Made by a program: the position numbers and the translations under genes | The notes under the pieces: generated by a model | What the model was told of the DNA's origin: nothing | What the model saw: only the letters and a program-made list of their open reading frames with translations | The model's database searches: none | NCBI RefSeq assembly: GCF_001686925.1 | Contig: NZ_LVEN01000027.1 | Location: forward strand, 62,001 to 126,000 | Source of the DNA: Flavobacterium piscis | Lineage (GTDB): Bacteria > Bacteroidota > Bacteroidia > Flavobacteriales > Flavobacteriaceae | DNA length: 64,000 nucleotides | Direction of reading: 5' to 3' | Shown here: in pieces, positions 16,739 through 25,245 of the stretch | Layout of the letters: each line of letters starts with the position of its first letter | How positions within the stretch are numbered: the stretch's first letter is position 1

Positions 16739-18250
16739 TTATTTTTTTTCTTTAGAAAAATCAACCGGATAGAATTTTGGTGTTTTTTGATTTTTAATTC
16801 CAAATTTAATAACCTCTTTAATTATTTTAAATGAATCATATTTTAACTCTAAAAGGATTTTATTATCAGCGTTTACAATTCCGTATTTTTTGTTTTTTTG
16901 AACAATGAATTCTCCGGTAGCATAGATTTCGGTAATGAAATCAAATTCAGATGGAATTACAATTTTGTTTTGATTGCTAATGACACCAAATTTATTTTCG
17001 TTTTTGAAAATTTGATAGTTGCTTTTTGAAAATCCGTTAAAGCTAAATTTATCTTTAACAAATTCACCAGCAAATATTTCGGTTTCAGAATAAGCGTTAT
17101 CTCCAATTGTAAGAAGATATTTTCTTGAATTTTTTACGGCAAAAATTTTATTTTGAGACACATTATAAAAATCGTAATCTTCCGGAATTATAATTGCACC
17201 TTGCGATGAAAACATCCCATTTTTGTTTTCCTGGTTAGCCGTAATATAATAGTTAGAAAGTTGTTCTACGTGTTTATAAGTAATAGGAATTATCTCTTTC
17301 TCTAAAAATGGATTTATTACACCGTGTAAATCTCCTTTACGGGCAAAATATTGATTTTGAAATGAAATACTATCTTTATAAAAAGCCGAAAAAATGTAAT
17401 CATAAATTAAGGGTTTTAATAAAGAATCCTTTTTAGTAATGAGACCACTTTTTTTATTATTACTTACAATATAAATTGAATTCGATTGTGAAATTTCATC
17501 GTATTTGCATTGAATCTCATAGTGGCCTGAAGAATTAATTATTCCTTTTTTCTTTGTAATTGTATTTTTGATAAGATAAGAATCGGATGCAAATACTCTT
17601 TCGAATTGATGATCTTTAATGGAGCTTAGAATTATATTTCCTTCATTATCAATTATCAAAGTATTTTTGTTTGCAAGTGTTACAATAGATTTTTTATATT
17701 TAAAATACTCAATATCTATCGCTTTAAAATTGGTAAACTGCTTTCCCTTAGCATCAAATAAATCAATTGCATTGTTAGTCTGAACAAATAAAATACCATT
17801 ATCATTCATGATGTCATCGTATTTTATAGGCAAAATGGTGCTGTTTTCAATATCAACAACACCTGTTTTGTTGTTTTTTGACACTCTGATGAGACCATTT
17901 CCTAAATAAAAAATATCATCGTGTTCAAATGGAATTTTTACATTGTTGCGTAAGTCAATAAAACCCCTTTTATATTTTTTATTTACAATTTTTGCAGCTT
18001 CAAAAAGGTTTTTAAGATCTTTTTTATTGTCAATATATTCATAAACAGGTTTAATGACTACGTTTCCTATGCTGTCTATCAATCCCATTTTATTATTGAA
18101 AGTTCGAAATACAGCATAGTTATTTTCGAATTTATAAACATACTCATATGTTTTATTTTCGATTAGCTTTTTTCGAAGAGGCTCAAATTTTGATTGGCCT
18201 TTTGAAATAAAAGGCAATAATAACAAGATTAAAAGTCTTATGATTCTCAT
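16739..18250 (-). CDS. WG-repeat protein, exported
   Basis: After a signal peptide (residues 1-18, ending SKGQ) the 503-residue protein consists of about nine WG/KWG-type repeats, each with a G-h-[IV]-[DN] core followed by an I.P..YD.I end: for example KMGLIDSIGNVVIKPVYE, KTGVVDIENSTILPIKYDDI and KFGVISNQNKIVIPSEFDFI. Such repeats build a beta-propeller-like or solenoid scaffold; no enzymatic motif is seen. It is a single gene between two units. Function is unknown. Confidence 0.8.
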   Translation of the reverse strand: MRIIRLLILLLLPFISKGQSKFEPLRKKLIENKTYEYVYKFENNYAVFRTFNNKMGLIDSIGNVVIKPVYEYIDNKKDLKNLFEAAKIVNKKYKRGFIDLRNNVKIPFEHDDIFYLGNGLIRVSKNNKTGVVDIENSTILPIKYDDIMNDNGILFVQTNNAIDLFDAKGKQFTNFKAIDIEYFKYKKSIVTLANKNTLIIDNEGNIILSSIKDHQFERVFASDSYLIKNTITKKKGIINSSGHYEIQCKYDEISQSNSIYIVSNNKKSGLITKKDSLLKPLIYDYIFSAFYKDSISFQNQYFARKGDLHGVINPFLEKEIIPITYKHVEQLSNYYITANQENKNGMFSSQGAIIIPEDYDFYNVSQNKIFAVKNSRKYLLTIGDNAYSETEIFAGEFVKDKFSFNGFSKSNYQIFKNENKFGVISNQNKIVIPSEFDFITEIYATGEFIVQKNKKYGIVNADNKILLELKYDSFKIIKEVIKFGIKNQKTPKFYPVDFSKEKK

Positions 18251-18271
18251 TTATTTCAGATGATTTGAAAT

Positions 18272-18321
18272 AAAAACGCATTCTATTCAGTTTTAGTGTA
18301 AAACAAAATAGAATGCGTTTT
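18272..18321 (-). terminator. Terminator after clpS
   Basis: A perfect 15-bp inverted repeat (arms 18273-18287 and 18307-18321, containing ACGCATTCTATT) has a run of T on the minus strand, just downstream of clpS. Confidence 0.85.
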
Positions 18322-18335
18322 AAGTTATTGGTAAT

Positions 18336-18611
18336 TTAAACAATTTCGGCGCTAAGTCCAGCTTCCAGAAGTTGTATGCATTGAGGTTTTAATTTGTCAA
18401 TTGGACCTGTTTTTACAGTGCATTTTCCGTTGTAATGTACAATTAGGGAACATTGTTCTGCTTGTTCAGGTGTGTGACTGCAAACACGCATTAAAGTATC
18501 AATTACGTGATCAAAAGTGTTTACATCGTCGTTATAAACAATGATTTCGTTATTAAAAACCGTCGCTTCTTTTTCGCGAACTCTTTCTCTTACTTTTTCT
18601 TTAGTACTCAT
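18336..18611 (-). CDS. clpS: ATP-dependent Clp protease adaptor ClpS
   Basis: ClpS hands N-degron substrates to the ClpAP/ClpCP protease. The 91-residue length, the VYNDDVNTFDHVI motif (substrate pocket) and HTPEQAEQCSLIVHYNGKC are characteristic. The N-terminal extension (STKEKVRERVREKE) is charged and flexible as usual. It is followed by a strong terminator; prmA lies upstream on the same strand after a repeat-containing spacer. Confidence 0.95.
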   Translation of the reverse strand: MSTKEKVRERVREKEATVFNNEIIVYNDDVNTFDHVIDTLMRVCSHTPEQAEQCSLIVHYNGKCTVKTGPIDKLKPQCIQLLEAGLSAEIV

Positions 18612-18656
18612 GTTTTTAGGTTTTTGTACTTTTTGTAATTATTAATTTTGTTTATC

Positions 18657-18805
18657 AAAGATTAAAAAGGATTCTCAAAGAATATAAAATTCACGCAGAT
18701 TTAAAAAGGTGAAATCAGCGCAAATTATTTTAATAAATTGAATTAAATCTGCCTCAATCCGTAAAATCTGCGTGAAACAAAATCTTTTTAATCCTTTGTC
18801 TGTGG
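18657..18805. repeat. Inverted repeat with AAATCTGCGTGAA arms, copy C
   Basis: Arms 18690-18702 and 18764-18776 are a perfect 13-bp inverted repeat (TTCACGCAGATTT / AAATCTGCGTGAA); outer arms 18657-18674 and 18781-18798 (CAAAGATTAAAAAGGATT against AATCTTTTTAATCCTTTG) pair imperfectly. Related to the other intergenic copies in the window. Confidence 0.65.
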
Positions 18806-18893
18806 ATTTGTTTTTATTAAAACTTTCACAGATTTTGTAAGTTCGCTAAATATTTAAATTTCTGAGTTTGTTTATAGATAGAAAATCAACTAT

Positions 18894-19727
18894 TTAATTT
18901 ACGTATTTTAAGGAAACCCAGTTGTTTCTTTGAAACTTTTTAACATATGTTAGCCCTTTTTCTGTGCATGAAGCATCAATAAACGGAATGTCTTCTTCAT
19001 AAAATCCGCTAAACAATATGATACCGCCTTTATTTAAACAATCAACATAACTCTGCATATCATTCAACAAAATATTACGATTGATGTTGGCAATGATCAA
19101 ATCATATTTTTTACCCGCTAATAAAGCCGCATCGCCTTCGTAAACCGAAATATGTTTACAATTATTACGTTCCGCATTTTCGATAGAATTCAGATAGCAC
19201 CAATTGTCAATATCAATTGCATCAATAGGCTGAGCGCCTTTCATTTCGGCAAGAATGGCTAAAATCGCTGTTCCGCAACCCATATCAAGTGTCTTAAGTC
19301 CTTCAACATTCATCTCTAATAAATGCTGAATCATCATATGAGTAGTTTCGTGGTGACCCGTACCAAAACTCATTTTTGGCTCGATCACGATATCATATTC
19401 AGCATTGGTTTTTGGGTGAAAAGGAGCGCGAACATGGCATTTCCCGTCTACATCAATCGCTTCAAAATTCTTTTCCCATTCTTCGTTCCAGTTTACCTGA
19501 TCGATTTCTTCAACTGTATATTCAATTTTAAACTCTTCAGATTCTAAAATATAAATGCCATCAAGAATATTCTCATCCCATAAATCTTTTTTTACATAAG
19601 CTGAAATTCCTGTTTCAGTTTCTGTAAAAGTCTCAAACGCTTTTTCGCCTAATTCAGCAATTAAAATTTCTGAACCCGGTTCTTTTGGTTCAATCGTAAA
19701 ATGGTATCCTAAATATATATTCGACAT
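18894..19727 (-). CDS. prmA: Ribosomal protein L11 methyltransferase
   Basis: PrmA trimethylates ribosomal protein L11 using S-adenosylmethionine. The C-terminal Rossmann domain has motif I DMGCGTAILA and the ANINRNIL segment; FGTGHHETTH is the family loop. I choose the Met at 19727 (MSNIYLGYHF, 277 residues) because a TACCTTTG promoter element at 19742-19749 would leave the longer frame's start upstream of the transcript. Neighbours clpS and tpiA are its usual flavobacterial companions. Confidence 0.93.
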   Translation of the reverse strand: MSNIYLGYHFTIEPKEPGSEILIAELGEKAFETFTETETGISAYVKKDLWDENILDGIYILESEEFKIEYTVEEIDQVNWNEEWEKNFEAIDVDGKCHVRAPFHPKTNAEYDIVIEPKMSFGTGHHETTHMMIQHLLEMNVEGLKTLDMGCGTAILAILAEMKGAQPIDAIDIDNWCYLNSIENAERNNCKHISVYEGDAALLAGKKYDLIIANINRNILLNDMQSYVDCLNKGGIILFSGFYEEDIPFIDASCTEKGLTYVKKFQRNNWVSLKYVN

Positions 19728-19741
19728 AAATAATTTTTTTG

Positions 19742-19749
19742 CAAAGGTA
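19742..19749 (-). promoter_or_regulatory. -7 promoter element of prmA
   Basis: The minus strand reads TACCTTTG (TAnnTTTG), 14 bases before the chosen ATG, implying a very short leader. Confidence 0.55.
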
Positions 19750-19814
19750 ATAATAGAAAGTAGAAGTTGCTTATAATTATGGGAGAACATTCTTAATTTA
19801 AGAATTATTTAATG

Positions 19815-19846
19815 CACAAAAAAAGCGTTCGAAAAACGAACGCTTT
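19815..19846 (-). terminator. Terminator after tpiA
   Basis: A 10-bp stem AAAGCGTTCG / CGAACGCTTT with a 5-base A loop; on the minus strand the stem is followed by a T-run (plus-strand A-run 19818-19824), 29 bases after the tpiA stop. Confidence 0.88.
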
Positions 19847-19874
19847 ATATAATAATTAGCTGTTAAATCTAAAT

Positions 19875-20627
19875 TTAGATAGCTGTTACGATAGCTAAGA
19901 AGTCATCAGCTTTTAAAGCAGCACCACCAATTAAACCACCGTCTACGTCTGGTTTACCAAAGATTTCTTTAGCGTTATCCGGTTTTACAGAACCACCGTA
20001 TAAAATAGAAACTTCGTCAGCAATATCAGCTCCGTAAGCTTTACGAACAACTTCTCTGATGAATTCGTGCATTTCCTGAGCTTGTTCAGGTGAAGCAGTT
20101 TCTCCGGTTCCAATTGCCCAAACAGGCTCGTAAGCTAAAACCACTTTAGACCATGATTCTTTTGCAATTTGAAATAATCCGTCACGTAATTGGTTTTCAA
20201 CAATATTAAAATGATTATTTGACTGACGGTCTTTTAATTCTTCTCCAAAACAGAAAATTACTGTTAAGTCATGTTTTAACGCAGTGTCTACTTTATTAGC
20301 GATTAAAGCATCAGTTTCGTGAAAAATTGCGCGACGCTCAGAGTGACCAAGAATTACGGTGTTTACACCAATACTAGTTAACATATCAGCAGAAATTTCT
20401 CCTGTAAAAGCTCCGCCTTCAGCCTGGTGAACGTTTTGAGCGGCAACACTAATAGTCGTGTTCTTAACTTTAGCAACCGCTGCCTGTAAGTTTACAAATG
20501 TTGGAGCTACAATTACCTGAGCAGTAGTTTGAGCTGGTATTTTAGTAATTAATTCGCTTAATAATTCTTCAGTTTGCGCTGCGTTTTTATGCATTTTCCA
20601 GTTTCCTGCAACAATCTTTTTTCTCAT
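19875..20627 (-). CDS. tpiA: Triosephosphate isomerase
   Basis: This is the glycolytic enzyme interconverting dihydroxyacetone phosphate and glyceraldehyde-3-phosphate. The 250-residue TIM barrel has catalytic Lys11 (GNWKMH), His95 (LGHSERR) and Glu167 (AYEPVWAIGTG), loop 6 intact, and the phosphate-binding ILYGGSVK. Length is standard. It has its own terminator; a TlpA-family gene lies upstream on the same strand. Confidence 0.97.
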   Translation of the reverse strand: MRKKIVAGNWKMHKNAAQTEELLSELITKIPAQTTAQVIVAPTFVNLQAAVAKVKNTTISVAAQNVHQAEGGAFTGEISADMLTSIGVNTVILGHSERRAIFHETDALIANKVDTALKHDLTVIFCFGEELKDRQSNNHFNIVENQLRDGLFQIAKESWSKVVLAYEPVWAIGTGETASPEQAQEMHEFIREVVRKAYGADIADEVSILYGGSVKPDNAKEIFGKPDVDGGLIGGAALKADDFLAIVTAI

Positions 20628-20717
20628 TTTGGTAGTTTTTATTTTATTTTTTTATTTTTTGTTCTGCGTTATATAACATTGACATTGAATTTTGCAATTG
20701 CCATTGTTATTATTTTT

Positions 20718-21212
20718 TTATTTCAGGCTTTTTAAAGTTTCATTGATTTTATCAAAATCCTTTTCAATGGCACGATACAATACAATTTTTCCTGTTTTAT
20801 CAACGATGATATATCGCGGAATCCAATCCAGATCAATTGCTTTTCCAAAAAGGCCTTTCATACCGTCATTCATCATAAAATGATCACCTTTTAATTCGTG
20901 TTTTTCAATTCCTGCTTTCCATTTTTCAGCGGTTTTATCAGCAGAGATAAATAAGTACGAAACATCAGGATTGTTGGCTTGTAACTCTTTTAATTGTGGC
21001 ATTGCTTTTACACAATCTCCGCACCATGAAGCCCAAACTTCGATAACCAAAGTTTTACCTTTGTATTTTTTTAAAATATTTTTGAAAGTAACCTGACTTT
21101 CATCAGTTGCTAATAATTTTTCAGACAAAGCTTCTTTAGAAAAACTTGTTTTCTGGGCTTGTGAGCATGAAAATGTAATAAAGGCAATTACAACAAGGGC
21201 TAATTGTTTCAT
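20718..21212 (-). CDS. TlpA-family thioredoxin-like lipoprotein
   Basis: A lipoprotein signal peptide ends in FSC (Cys16). The thioredoxin fold has the redox motif WCGDC (Cys64, Cys67) and the cis-Pro segment WIPRYIIVD. TlpA-type proteins reduce or shuttle thiols in the periplasm, often for cytochrome maturation. WCGDC instead of WCGPC is common in Bacteroidota TlpA proteins. It lies between tpiA and a DoxX-type membrane gene, a recurring neighbourhood in the phylum. Confidence 0.85.
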   Translation of the reverse strand: MKQLALVVIAFITFSCSQAQKTSFSKEALSEKLLATDESQVTFKNILKKYKGKTLVIEVWASWCGDCVKAMPQLKELQANNPDVSYLFISADKTAEKWKAGIEKHELKGDHFMMNDGMKGLFGKAIDLDWIPRYIIVDKTGKIVLYRAIEKDFDKINETLKSLK

Positions 21213-21632
21213 ACGTAGATACTATTTGTTTTTTTTTAATTCTAATTGAAGACCCTCTTTATACTATTAATTATTAGTTTTAAAATCCTAATGATTTCAG
21301 GTAATAAAAGATCATCAACAAAGTTAAACAAACAAATTGAATGAGAAATGGAGATTAACAAAAATTGAACAGTCCTATATTTTATAACAAAAGATAAAAA
21401 TTAGGTTAAAAAATATAGAGTGAAATCGTAATAGTAGAGCAACGAAATACAAATTTTGATGTAATTTTTGATTTAATTAAAAAACAGATCACAAAAAAGT
21501 TTTGTTTTAATTTAAAATCTTTTCATTTTAGACCAAAAAAACGTCTGGAAAAAGTCTTTTTCAAGAAAAGGAATTCCTTGTGTTTTTTTCGAAAAGAAGA
21601 ATGAAAATAGTAATGTAATTTATTTTATGAAG
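21213..21632. other. 420-base AT-rich spacer with no gene seen
   Basis: No convincing frame, RNA or promoter is seen in either direction. The right part has short A/T runs (for example CTTTTTCAAGAAAAGG near 21558) that could belong to a weak terminator for the lipoprotein gene, but no good stem plus T-run is present. Confidence 0.5.
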
Positions 21633-22073
21633 TTAGTCAAGAGAGGCCAGAACATTATAAACTCCTGAAGTTTTATCCCGCTTAAATGTTGTATTGGTAA
21701 TTTCAACATTTTTATATTCAAAATCTAAACCTTTTTTTACCAAAATGGCATCTACATGAAGTTCAAAAATACTTTTGTCCCCCACATTTATCGAATAGTT
21801 GACATCTTCACTTTCTCGTCCCACATTTTCAAGAACGATTATGTTTAAATTGTTATCAGATACAAAATGATGTTTTACGACATCGTCAGAATCCAGATTT
21901 TTTACTGTGATTTTTTTCGCGTCATATGTTTTGTTGGAGAAAACATTTTCTCCCTTATGATCTAAAATTTGAAAAGCGAATGTTTCAGGTGCTGTTAGGT
22001 TATCCGTGATATCAGCTTGACTATTACATCCAATAAGTAAAAAAATAAATACGAGGCTCGACAATTGTTTCAT
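21633..22073 (-). CDS. Small lipoprotein of unknown function
   Basis: The signal peptide ends in LIGC (lipid-modified Cys16). The mature part, about 130 residues, is strand-rich with an immunoglobulin-like feel but no family I recognise. Start and strand fit the surrounding minus-strand run. The upstream spacer carries ACCTTTTG, close to but not matching the promoter consensus. Confidence 0.6.
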   Translation of the reverse strand: MKQLSSLVFIFLLIGCNSQADITDNLTAPETFAFQILDHKGENVFSNKTYDAKKITVKNLDSDDVVKHHFVSDNNLNIIVLENVGRESEDVNYSINVGDKSIFELHVDAILVKKGLDFEYKNVEITNTTFKRDKTSGVYNVLASLD

Positions 22074-22260
22074 AGTTATTGATTTAAATTAACAATTTCT
22101 AAGATTAACAAAAGGTACGGCTTAAAATTTATATTTTTTAGCAGAGAATGTTATTTTAACGTATTTTTTAGTTTAAATTATGATTGCATTTGGTTGCTTT
22201 TGCTGGGGATAATTCATTAATATGTGTTAGGTTAATATTCAATTCTATTCGTTTTTAAAT

Positions 22261-22300
22261 AAAAAAAAACACCAATTCAACTATAGAAGAATTGGTGTTT
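22261..22300 (-). terminator. Terminator after the BT_3928-like gene
   Basis: A perfect 12-bp stem AAACACCAATTC / GAATTGGTGTTT has a T-run on the minus strand (plus-strand A-run 22261-22269). Confidence 0.88.
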
Positions 22301-22321
22301 CTGAATTTTAGTTTTGATGTG

Positions 22322-23422
22322 TTATAACTTCAAATCCTTAATATCATTATAATGAACTTTTTGAATTATAGTTCCGTTTTGTATCACAACAATGCTAGGG
22401 TTTGCTCTTTCTACCGTTTTTAGCGCTGTAGCGTCACAGAAATAAAAATCAGTATCTAAGCCGTATTGTTTCTTCGCTTTTGCAATTTCATCCGCCCCGG
22501 AAGCTGTCATTGCAATTACTTTGTATCCTTTTGCTTTTGCATCTTTGCTTAAGCTTTGTAATTTTTTCATTCCGTCAGGATTAGACAAGGCCAAATCATA
22601 CGTTACAAAAACGAGTAATTTAGGTTCTTGTAATAATTCTTCTTTGTAATCAGAATCCTCTTTTACCATTGTAAAATCATGAATTGGCGGAATATAACCT
22701 TCAGTAATTACTTTGTCTTTTCTGTCTACAAAAGTAGCTCCCTCAGGAATATTGGCCAGATCTTTTTCGGTAAATTCTTTGTCAACACCATTTACTTTGT
22801 AGATAAAAATCATTTCAACTACAGATTTTGGCGCGCCTTCAGGAATTTCCATTCCTTTTTCTATATTCGTTCCCACTTTGTAAGGACGGAAATCTTTTAT
22901 AGGATTATGATTTAAAACCCAAACAGCCATGAAAATGCACAATACAACACTTGCGTAAGTAATAATGTTTGTTACTGCACTTGAGAATAAAGGTTTTACT
23001 AGTTTTTTATTAATGAATAAAATCAGAATAAAGAATAGTAAAACAATATCTTTTGTAAAGGATTGCCAAGGCGTTAAGTGTAAAGCGTCACCAAAACAAC
23101 CACAATCTTTTACCACATCAAAATAAGCAGAGTAGAAGGTAAGGAACGTAAAGAAAACGATTAAAAGCAATAAAGCCCAAATCGTTAGTTTTGATTTGTA
23201 CCCCACCAACAACATAACGCCCAAAACAACTTCAAGAATAACTAAAAAGATCGCTAATCCTAAAGCCAAAGGCTCTAAAAACGGCATATTGAAAACCGGT
23301 TCGCTAAAATATTCTGCCAGTTTATAAGAGAAACCAACTGGATCGTTCAATTTTATTAATCCGGAAATGATAAATAATACGCCGACAAATAGTCGGGAGA
23401 ATTGAGTAATGATGTTTTTCAT
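22322..23422 (-). CDS. DoxX/MauE-type membrane protein with thioredoxin-like tail (BT_3928 family)
   Basis: The N-terminal half has about five membrane helices of the DoxX/MauE type, including a DCGCFGD segment whose Cys pair is typical of thiol-linked members. The C-terminal half is a soluble domain with thioredoxin-like strands (LLVFVTYDLALSN, VIAMTASGADEI) but no CxxC. I take the Met at 23422 (MKNIITQF). Next to a TlpA-family gene and DUF1599 it probably serves membrane redox chemistry. The exact role is unknown. It is co-directional with the DUF1599 gene 77 bases upstream. Confidence 0.85.
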   Translation of the reverse strand: MKNIITQFSRLFVGVLFIISGLIKLNDPVGFSYKLAEYFSEPVFNMPFLEPLALGLAIFLVILEVVLGVMLLVGYKSKLTIWALLLLIVFFTFLTFYSAYFDVVKDCGCFGDALHLTPWQSFTKDIVLLFFILILFINKKLVKPLFSSAVTNIITYASVVLCIFMAVWVLNHNPIKDFRPYKVGTNIEKGMEIPEGAPKSVVEMIFIYKVNGVDKEFTEKDLANIPEGATFVDRKDKVITEGYIPPIHDFTMVKEDSDYKEELLQEPKLLVFVTYDLALSNPDGMKKLQSLSKDAKAKGYKVIAMTASGADEIAKAKKQYGLDTDFYFCDATALKTVERANPSIVVIQNGTIIQKVHYNDIKDLKL

Positions 23423-23464
23423 GGCATACAGTTTAAATTTAAATCCCAAATTATAATTTTAGAC

Positions 23465-23496
23465 TTGGAATTTGGAATTTATTTTTTGGAATTTGA
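23465..23496. repeat. Iterated TTGGAATTT words
   Basis: CTTGGAATTTGGAATTT and TTTTGGAATTTGA repeat the same word in the 77-base spacer. Such TTCCAAATT reiterations are, as I recall, frequent in flavobacterial spacers. Confidence 0.4.
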
Positions 23497-23499
23497 TTT

Positions 23500-24039
23500 T
23501 TATTTTATCGGTTCTAGTATCAATGCAAAAACAGCGTAATTAATCATATCCTGATAATTAGCATCAATACCTTCAGAAACTAGCGTTTTACCTTTGTTGT
23601 CTTCAATTTGCTTTACGCGAAGTAATTTTTGCAGAATCAAATCGGTCAATGAACTTACACGCATATCACGCCATGCTTCGCCATAATCGTGATTTTTGGC
23701 TTCCATTAACTCTTTGGTTAGTTTTACTTTAGCATCATATAATTCAGTTGCTTGTTCTACACTTAAATCAGGCTGATCTACAACACCTAATTCTAACTGA
23801 ATCAAAGCCATGATAGAATAATTGATAATTCCGATGAATTCTCCTTTTTCATCTTCATCAACTTTACGTACTTCGTTTTCCTGTAAACTTCTGATTCTTT
23901 GTGCTTTTATGAATATCTGATCAGTCAATGATGGAAGTCTTAAAATTCTCCACGCACTGCCGTAATCTGTCATTTTATTGATAAACAAGGTTCGGCAAAC
24001 CGTGATTACATTATCAAATTCAAGGGAAGTATTCTTCAT
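23500..24039 (-). CDS. DUF1599 domain protein with two copies of the domain core
   Basis: The 179-residue protein contains two similar halves: MTDYGSAWRILRLPSLTDQI (about residue 18) and NHDYGEAWRDMRVSSLTDLI (about 115), each followed by R-[IV]-K/R-Q-type helices. DUF1599 has been linked to nucleotide modification in phages, but the chromosomal protein's job is unknown. It is conserved next to folP and the DoxX-type gene in Bacteroidota, pointing to a housekeeping role. Confidence 0.85.
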   Translation of the reverse strand: MKNTSLEFDNVITVCRTLFINKMTDYGSAWRILRLPSLTDQIFIKAQRIRSLQENEVRKVDEDEKGEFIGIINYSIMALIQLELGVVDQPDLSVEQATELYDAKVKLTKELMEAKNHDYGEAWRDMRVSSLTDLILQKLLRVKQIEDNKGKTLVSEGIDANYQDMINYAVFALILEPIK

Positions 24040-24091
24040 TTATTGCTGTATATTTGCTAAAATTTCTTCAAAAATAAGGATTAAATTAAAG

Positions 24092-24268
24092 AGTTTCAAG
24101 TTTCAGGTTTTCTTTGTTTCAAGTTTTTTCTAAACAAAGTGTTAACGGCGGTAACTTGAAACTAAAAATAATGTAAAAAGTTTCAGGTTTCAGGTTTTCC
24201 TTGTTTCAAGTTCAGGCTTGCGCAATCGAGATTAACCTGAAACTTGAAACAAATAAAACTTGAAACAA
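24092..24268. repeat. Iterated GTTTCAAGTTTCAGG words forming inverted repeats
   Basis: The divergent spacer between the DUF1599 gene and folP is made of GTTTCAAG/GTTTCAGG words in both orientations (for example GTTTCAAGTTTCAGG at 24093 and CCTGAAACTTGAAAC at 24236), plus GTTAACGGCGGTAAC. One hairpin ends close to the folP ATG. A TATATTTG element (24049-24056, plus strand) could be a folP promoter, placing the repeats in its leader. Confidence 0.6.
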
Positions 24269-24269
24269 A

Positions 24270-25094
24270 ATGTTTATTAACTGCAAAGGCGAACTTATAG
24301 ATTTATCGATTCCTAAAGTAATGGGGATTTTGAATGTTACGCCAAATTCCTTCTTTGACGGAGGAAAATATAAAAACGAAGACGAAATTATTTCTCAGGT
24401 TGATAAAATGCTTTCTGAAGGTGCGACATTTATCGATATTGGTGCCTATTCAAGCAAACCAAGCGCTGAATTCATTAGTGAACAAGAAGAAATTGATCGA
24501 ATTGTTCCTGCAATCGAATTGATTTTAAAACATTTTCCTGAAGCGTTATTATCGATTGATACTTTTAGGGCTTCCGTTGCAAAAGCCAGTATAGAAAGTG
24601 GTGCAGCGATTATAAATGATATTGCAGCAGGAGAATTAGACGATAAAATGTTTGATGTTATTGCCAAATACAATGTTCCATATATAATGATGCATATGCG
24701 AGGAAATCCGCAAACGATGCAGAGTTTGACTCAGTATGAAGATATTGTAAAAGAAATGCTTTTTTATTTTTCAGAGAAAGTTAGAAAAGCAAGAAGTGTT
24801 GGAATCAATGATTTAATCTTAGATCCGGGTTTCGGATTTGCCAAAACAACCGATCAGAATTATGAAGTTTTGCAAAAAATGGAACTTTTTAATGTATTAG
24901 AATTTCCTGTTTTAGCAGGAGTTTCAAGAAAATCAATGATTTATAAAACACTTGGTAATACAGCACAAGAAGCCTTAAACGGAACAACAGTTCTGAATAC
25001 AATTGCTTTGACAAAGGGCGCGAAAATCCTTCGTGTTCACGATGTTAAGGAAGCTGTGGAATGTGTTACTTTGATGAATAAAATAGGTTTATAA
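24270..25094 (+). CDS. folP: Dihydropteroate synthase
   Basis: FolP joins 7,8-dihydropterin pyrophosphate and p-aminobenzoate in folate synthesis and is the sulfonamide target. The diagnostic motifs are all present: MGILNVTPNSFFDGG, DIGAYSSKP, INDIAAG, LDPGFGFAKT and GVSRKSM. The 274-residue TIM barrel is complete. It is divergent from DUF1599. In many Bacteroidota the diadenylate cyclase gene cdaA follows folP, as I recall; here an inverted repeat and a lipoprotein gene follow instead. Confidence 0.96.
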   Translation: MFINCKGELIDLSIPKVMGILNVTPNSFFDGGKYKNEDEIISQVDKMLSEGATFIDIGAYSSKPSAEFISEQEEIDRIVPAIELILKHFPEALLSIDTFRASVAKASIESGAAIINDIAAGELDDKMFDVIAKYNVPYIMMHMRGNPQTMQSLTQYEDIVKEMLFYFSEKVRKARSVGINDLILDPGFGFAKTTDQNYEVLQKMELFNVLEFPVLAGVSRKSMIYKTLGNTAQEALNGTTVLNTIALTKGAKILRVHDVKEAVECVTLMNKIGL

Positions 25095-25109
25095 AATAAA
25101 TAATCGTTT

Positions 25110-25220
25110 AGTTTGTCATTCCGAGGAACGAGGAATCTCCATGGAGTTGCTCGACAAAGATTGACGATTTTCTTTACGGAGTTTCTTGCGGAGATTCCTC
25201 GTTCCTCGGAATGACAAACT
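25110..25220. repeat. Perfect 31-bp inverted repeat element
   Basis: Arms 25110-25140 and 25190-25220 are exact reverse complements; the outer word is AGTTTGTCATTCCGAGGAAC, separated by a 49-base loop. The CATTCCGAGGAACGAGGAAT word recurs, as I recall, in other flavobacterial genomes. It lies between folP and a lipoprotein gene and could work as a bidirectional terminator or mobile palindrome. Confidence 0.85.
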
Positions 25221-25245
25221 AGATGCTGAAAAAACAATAATAAAT

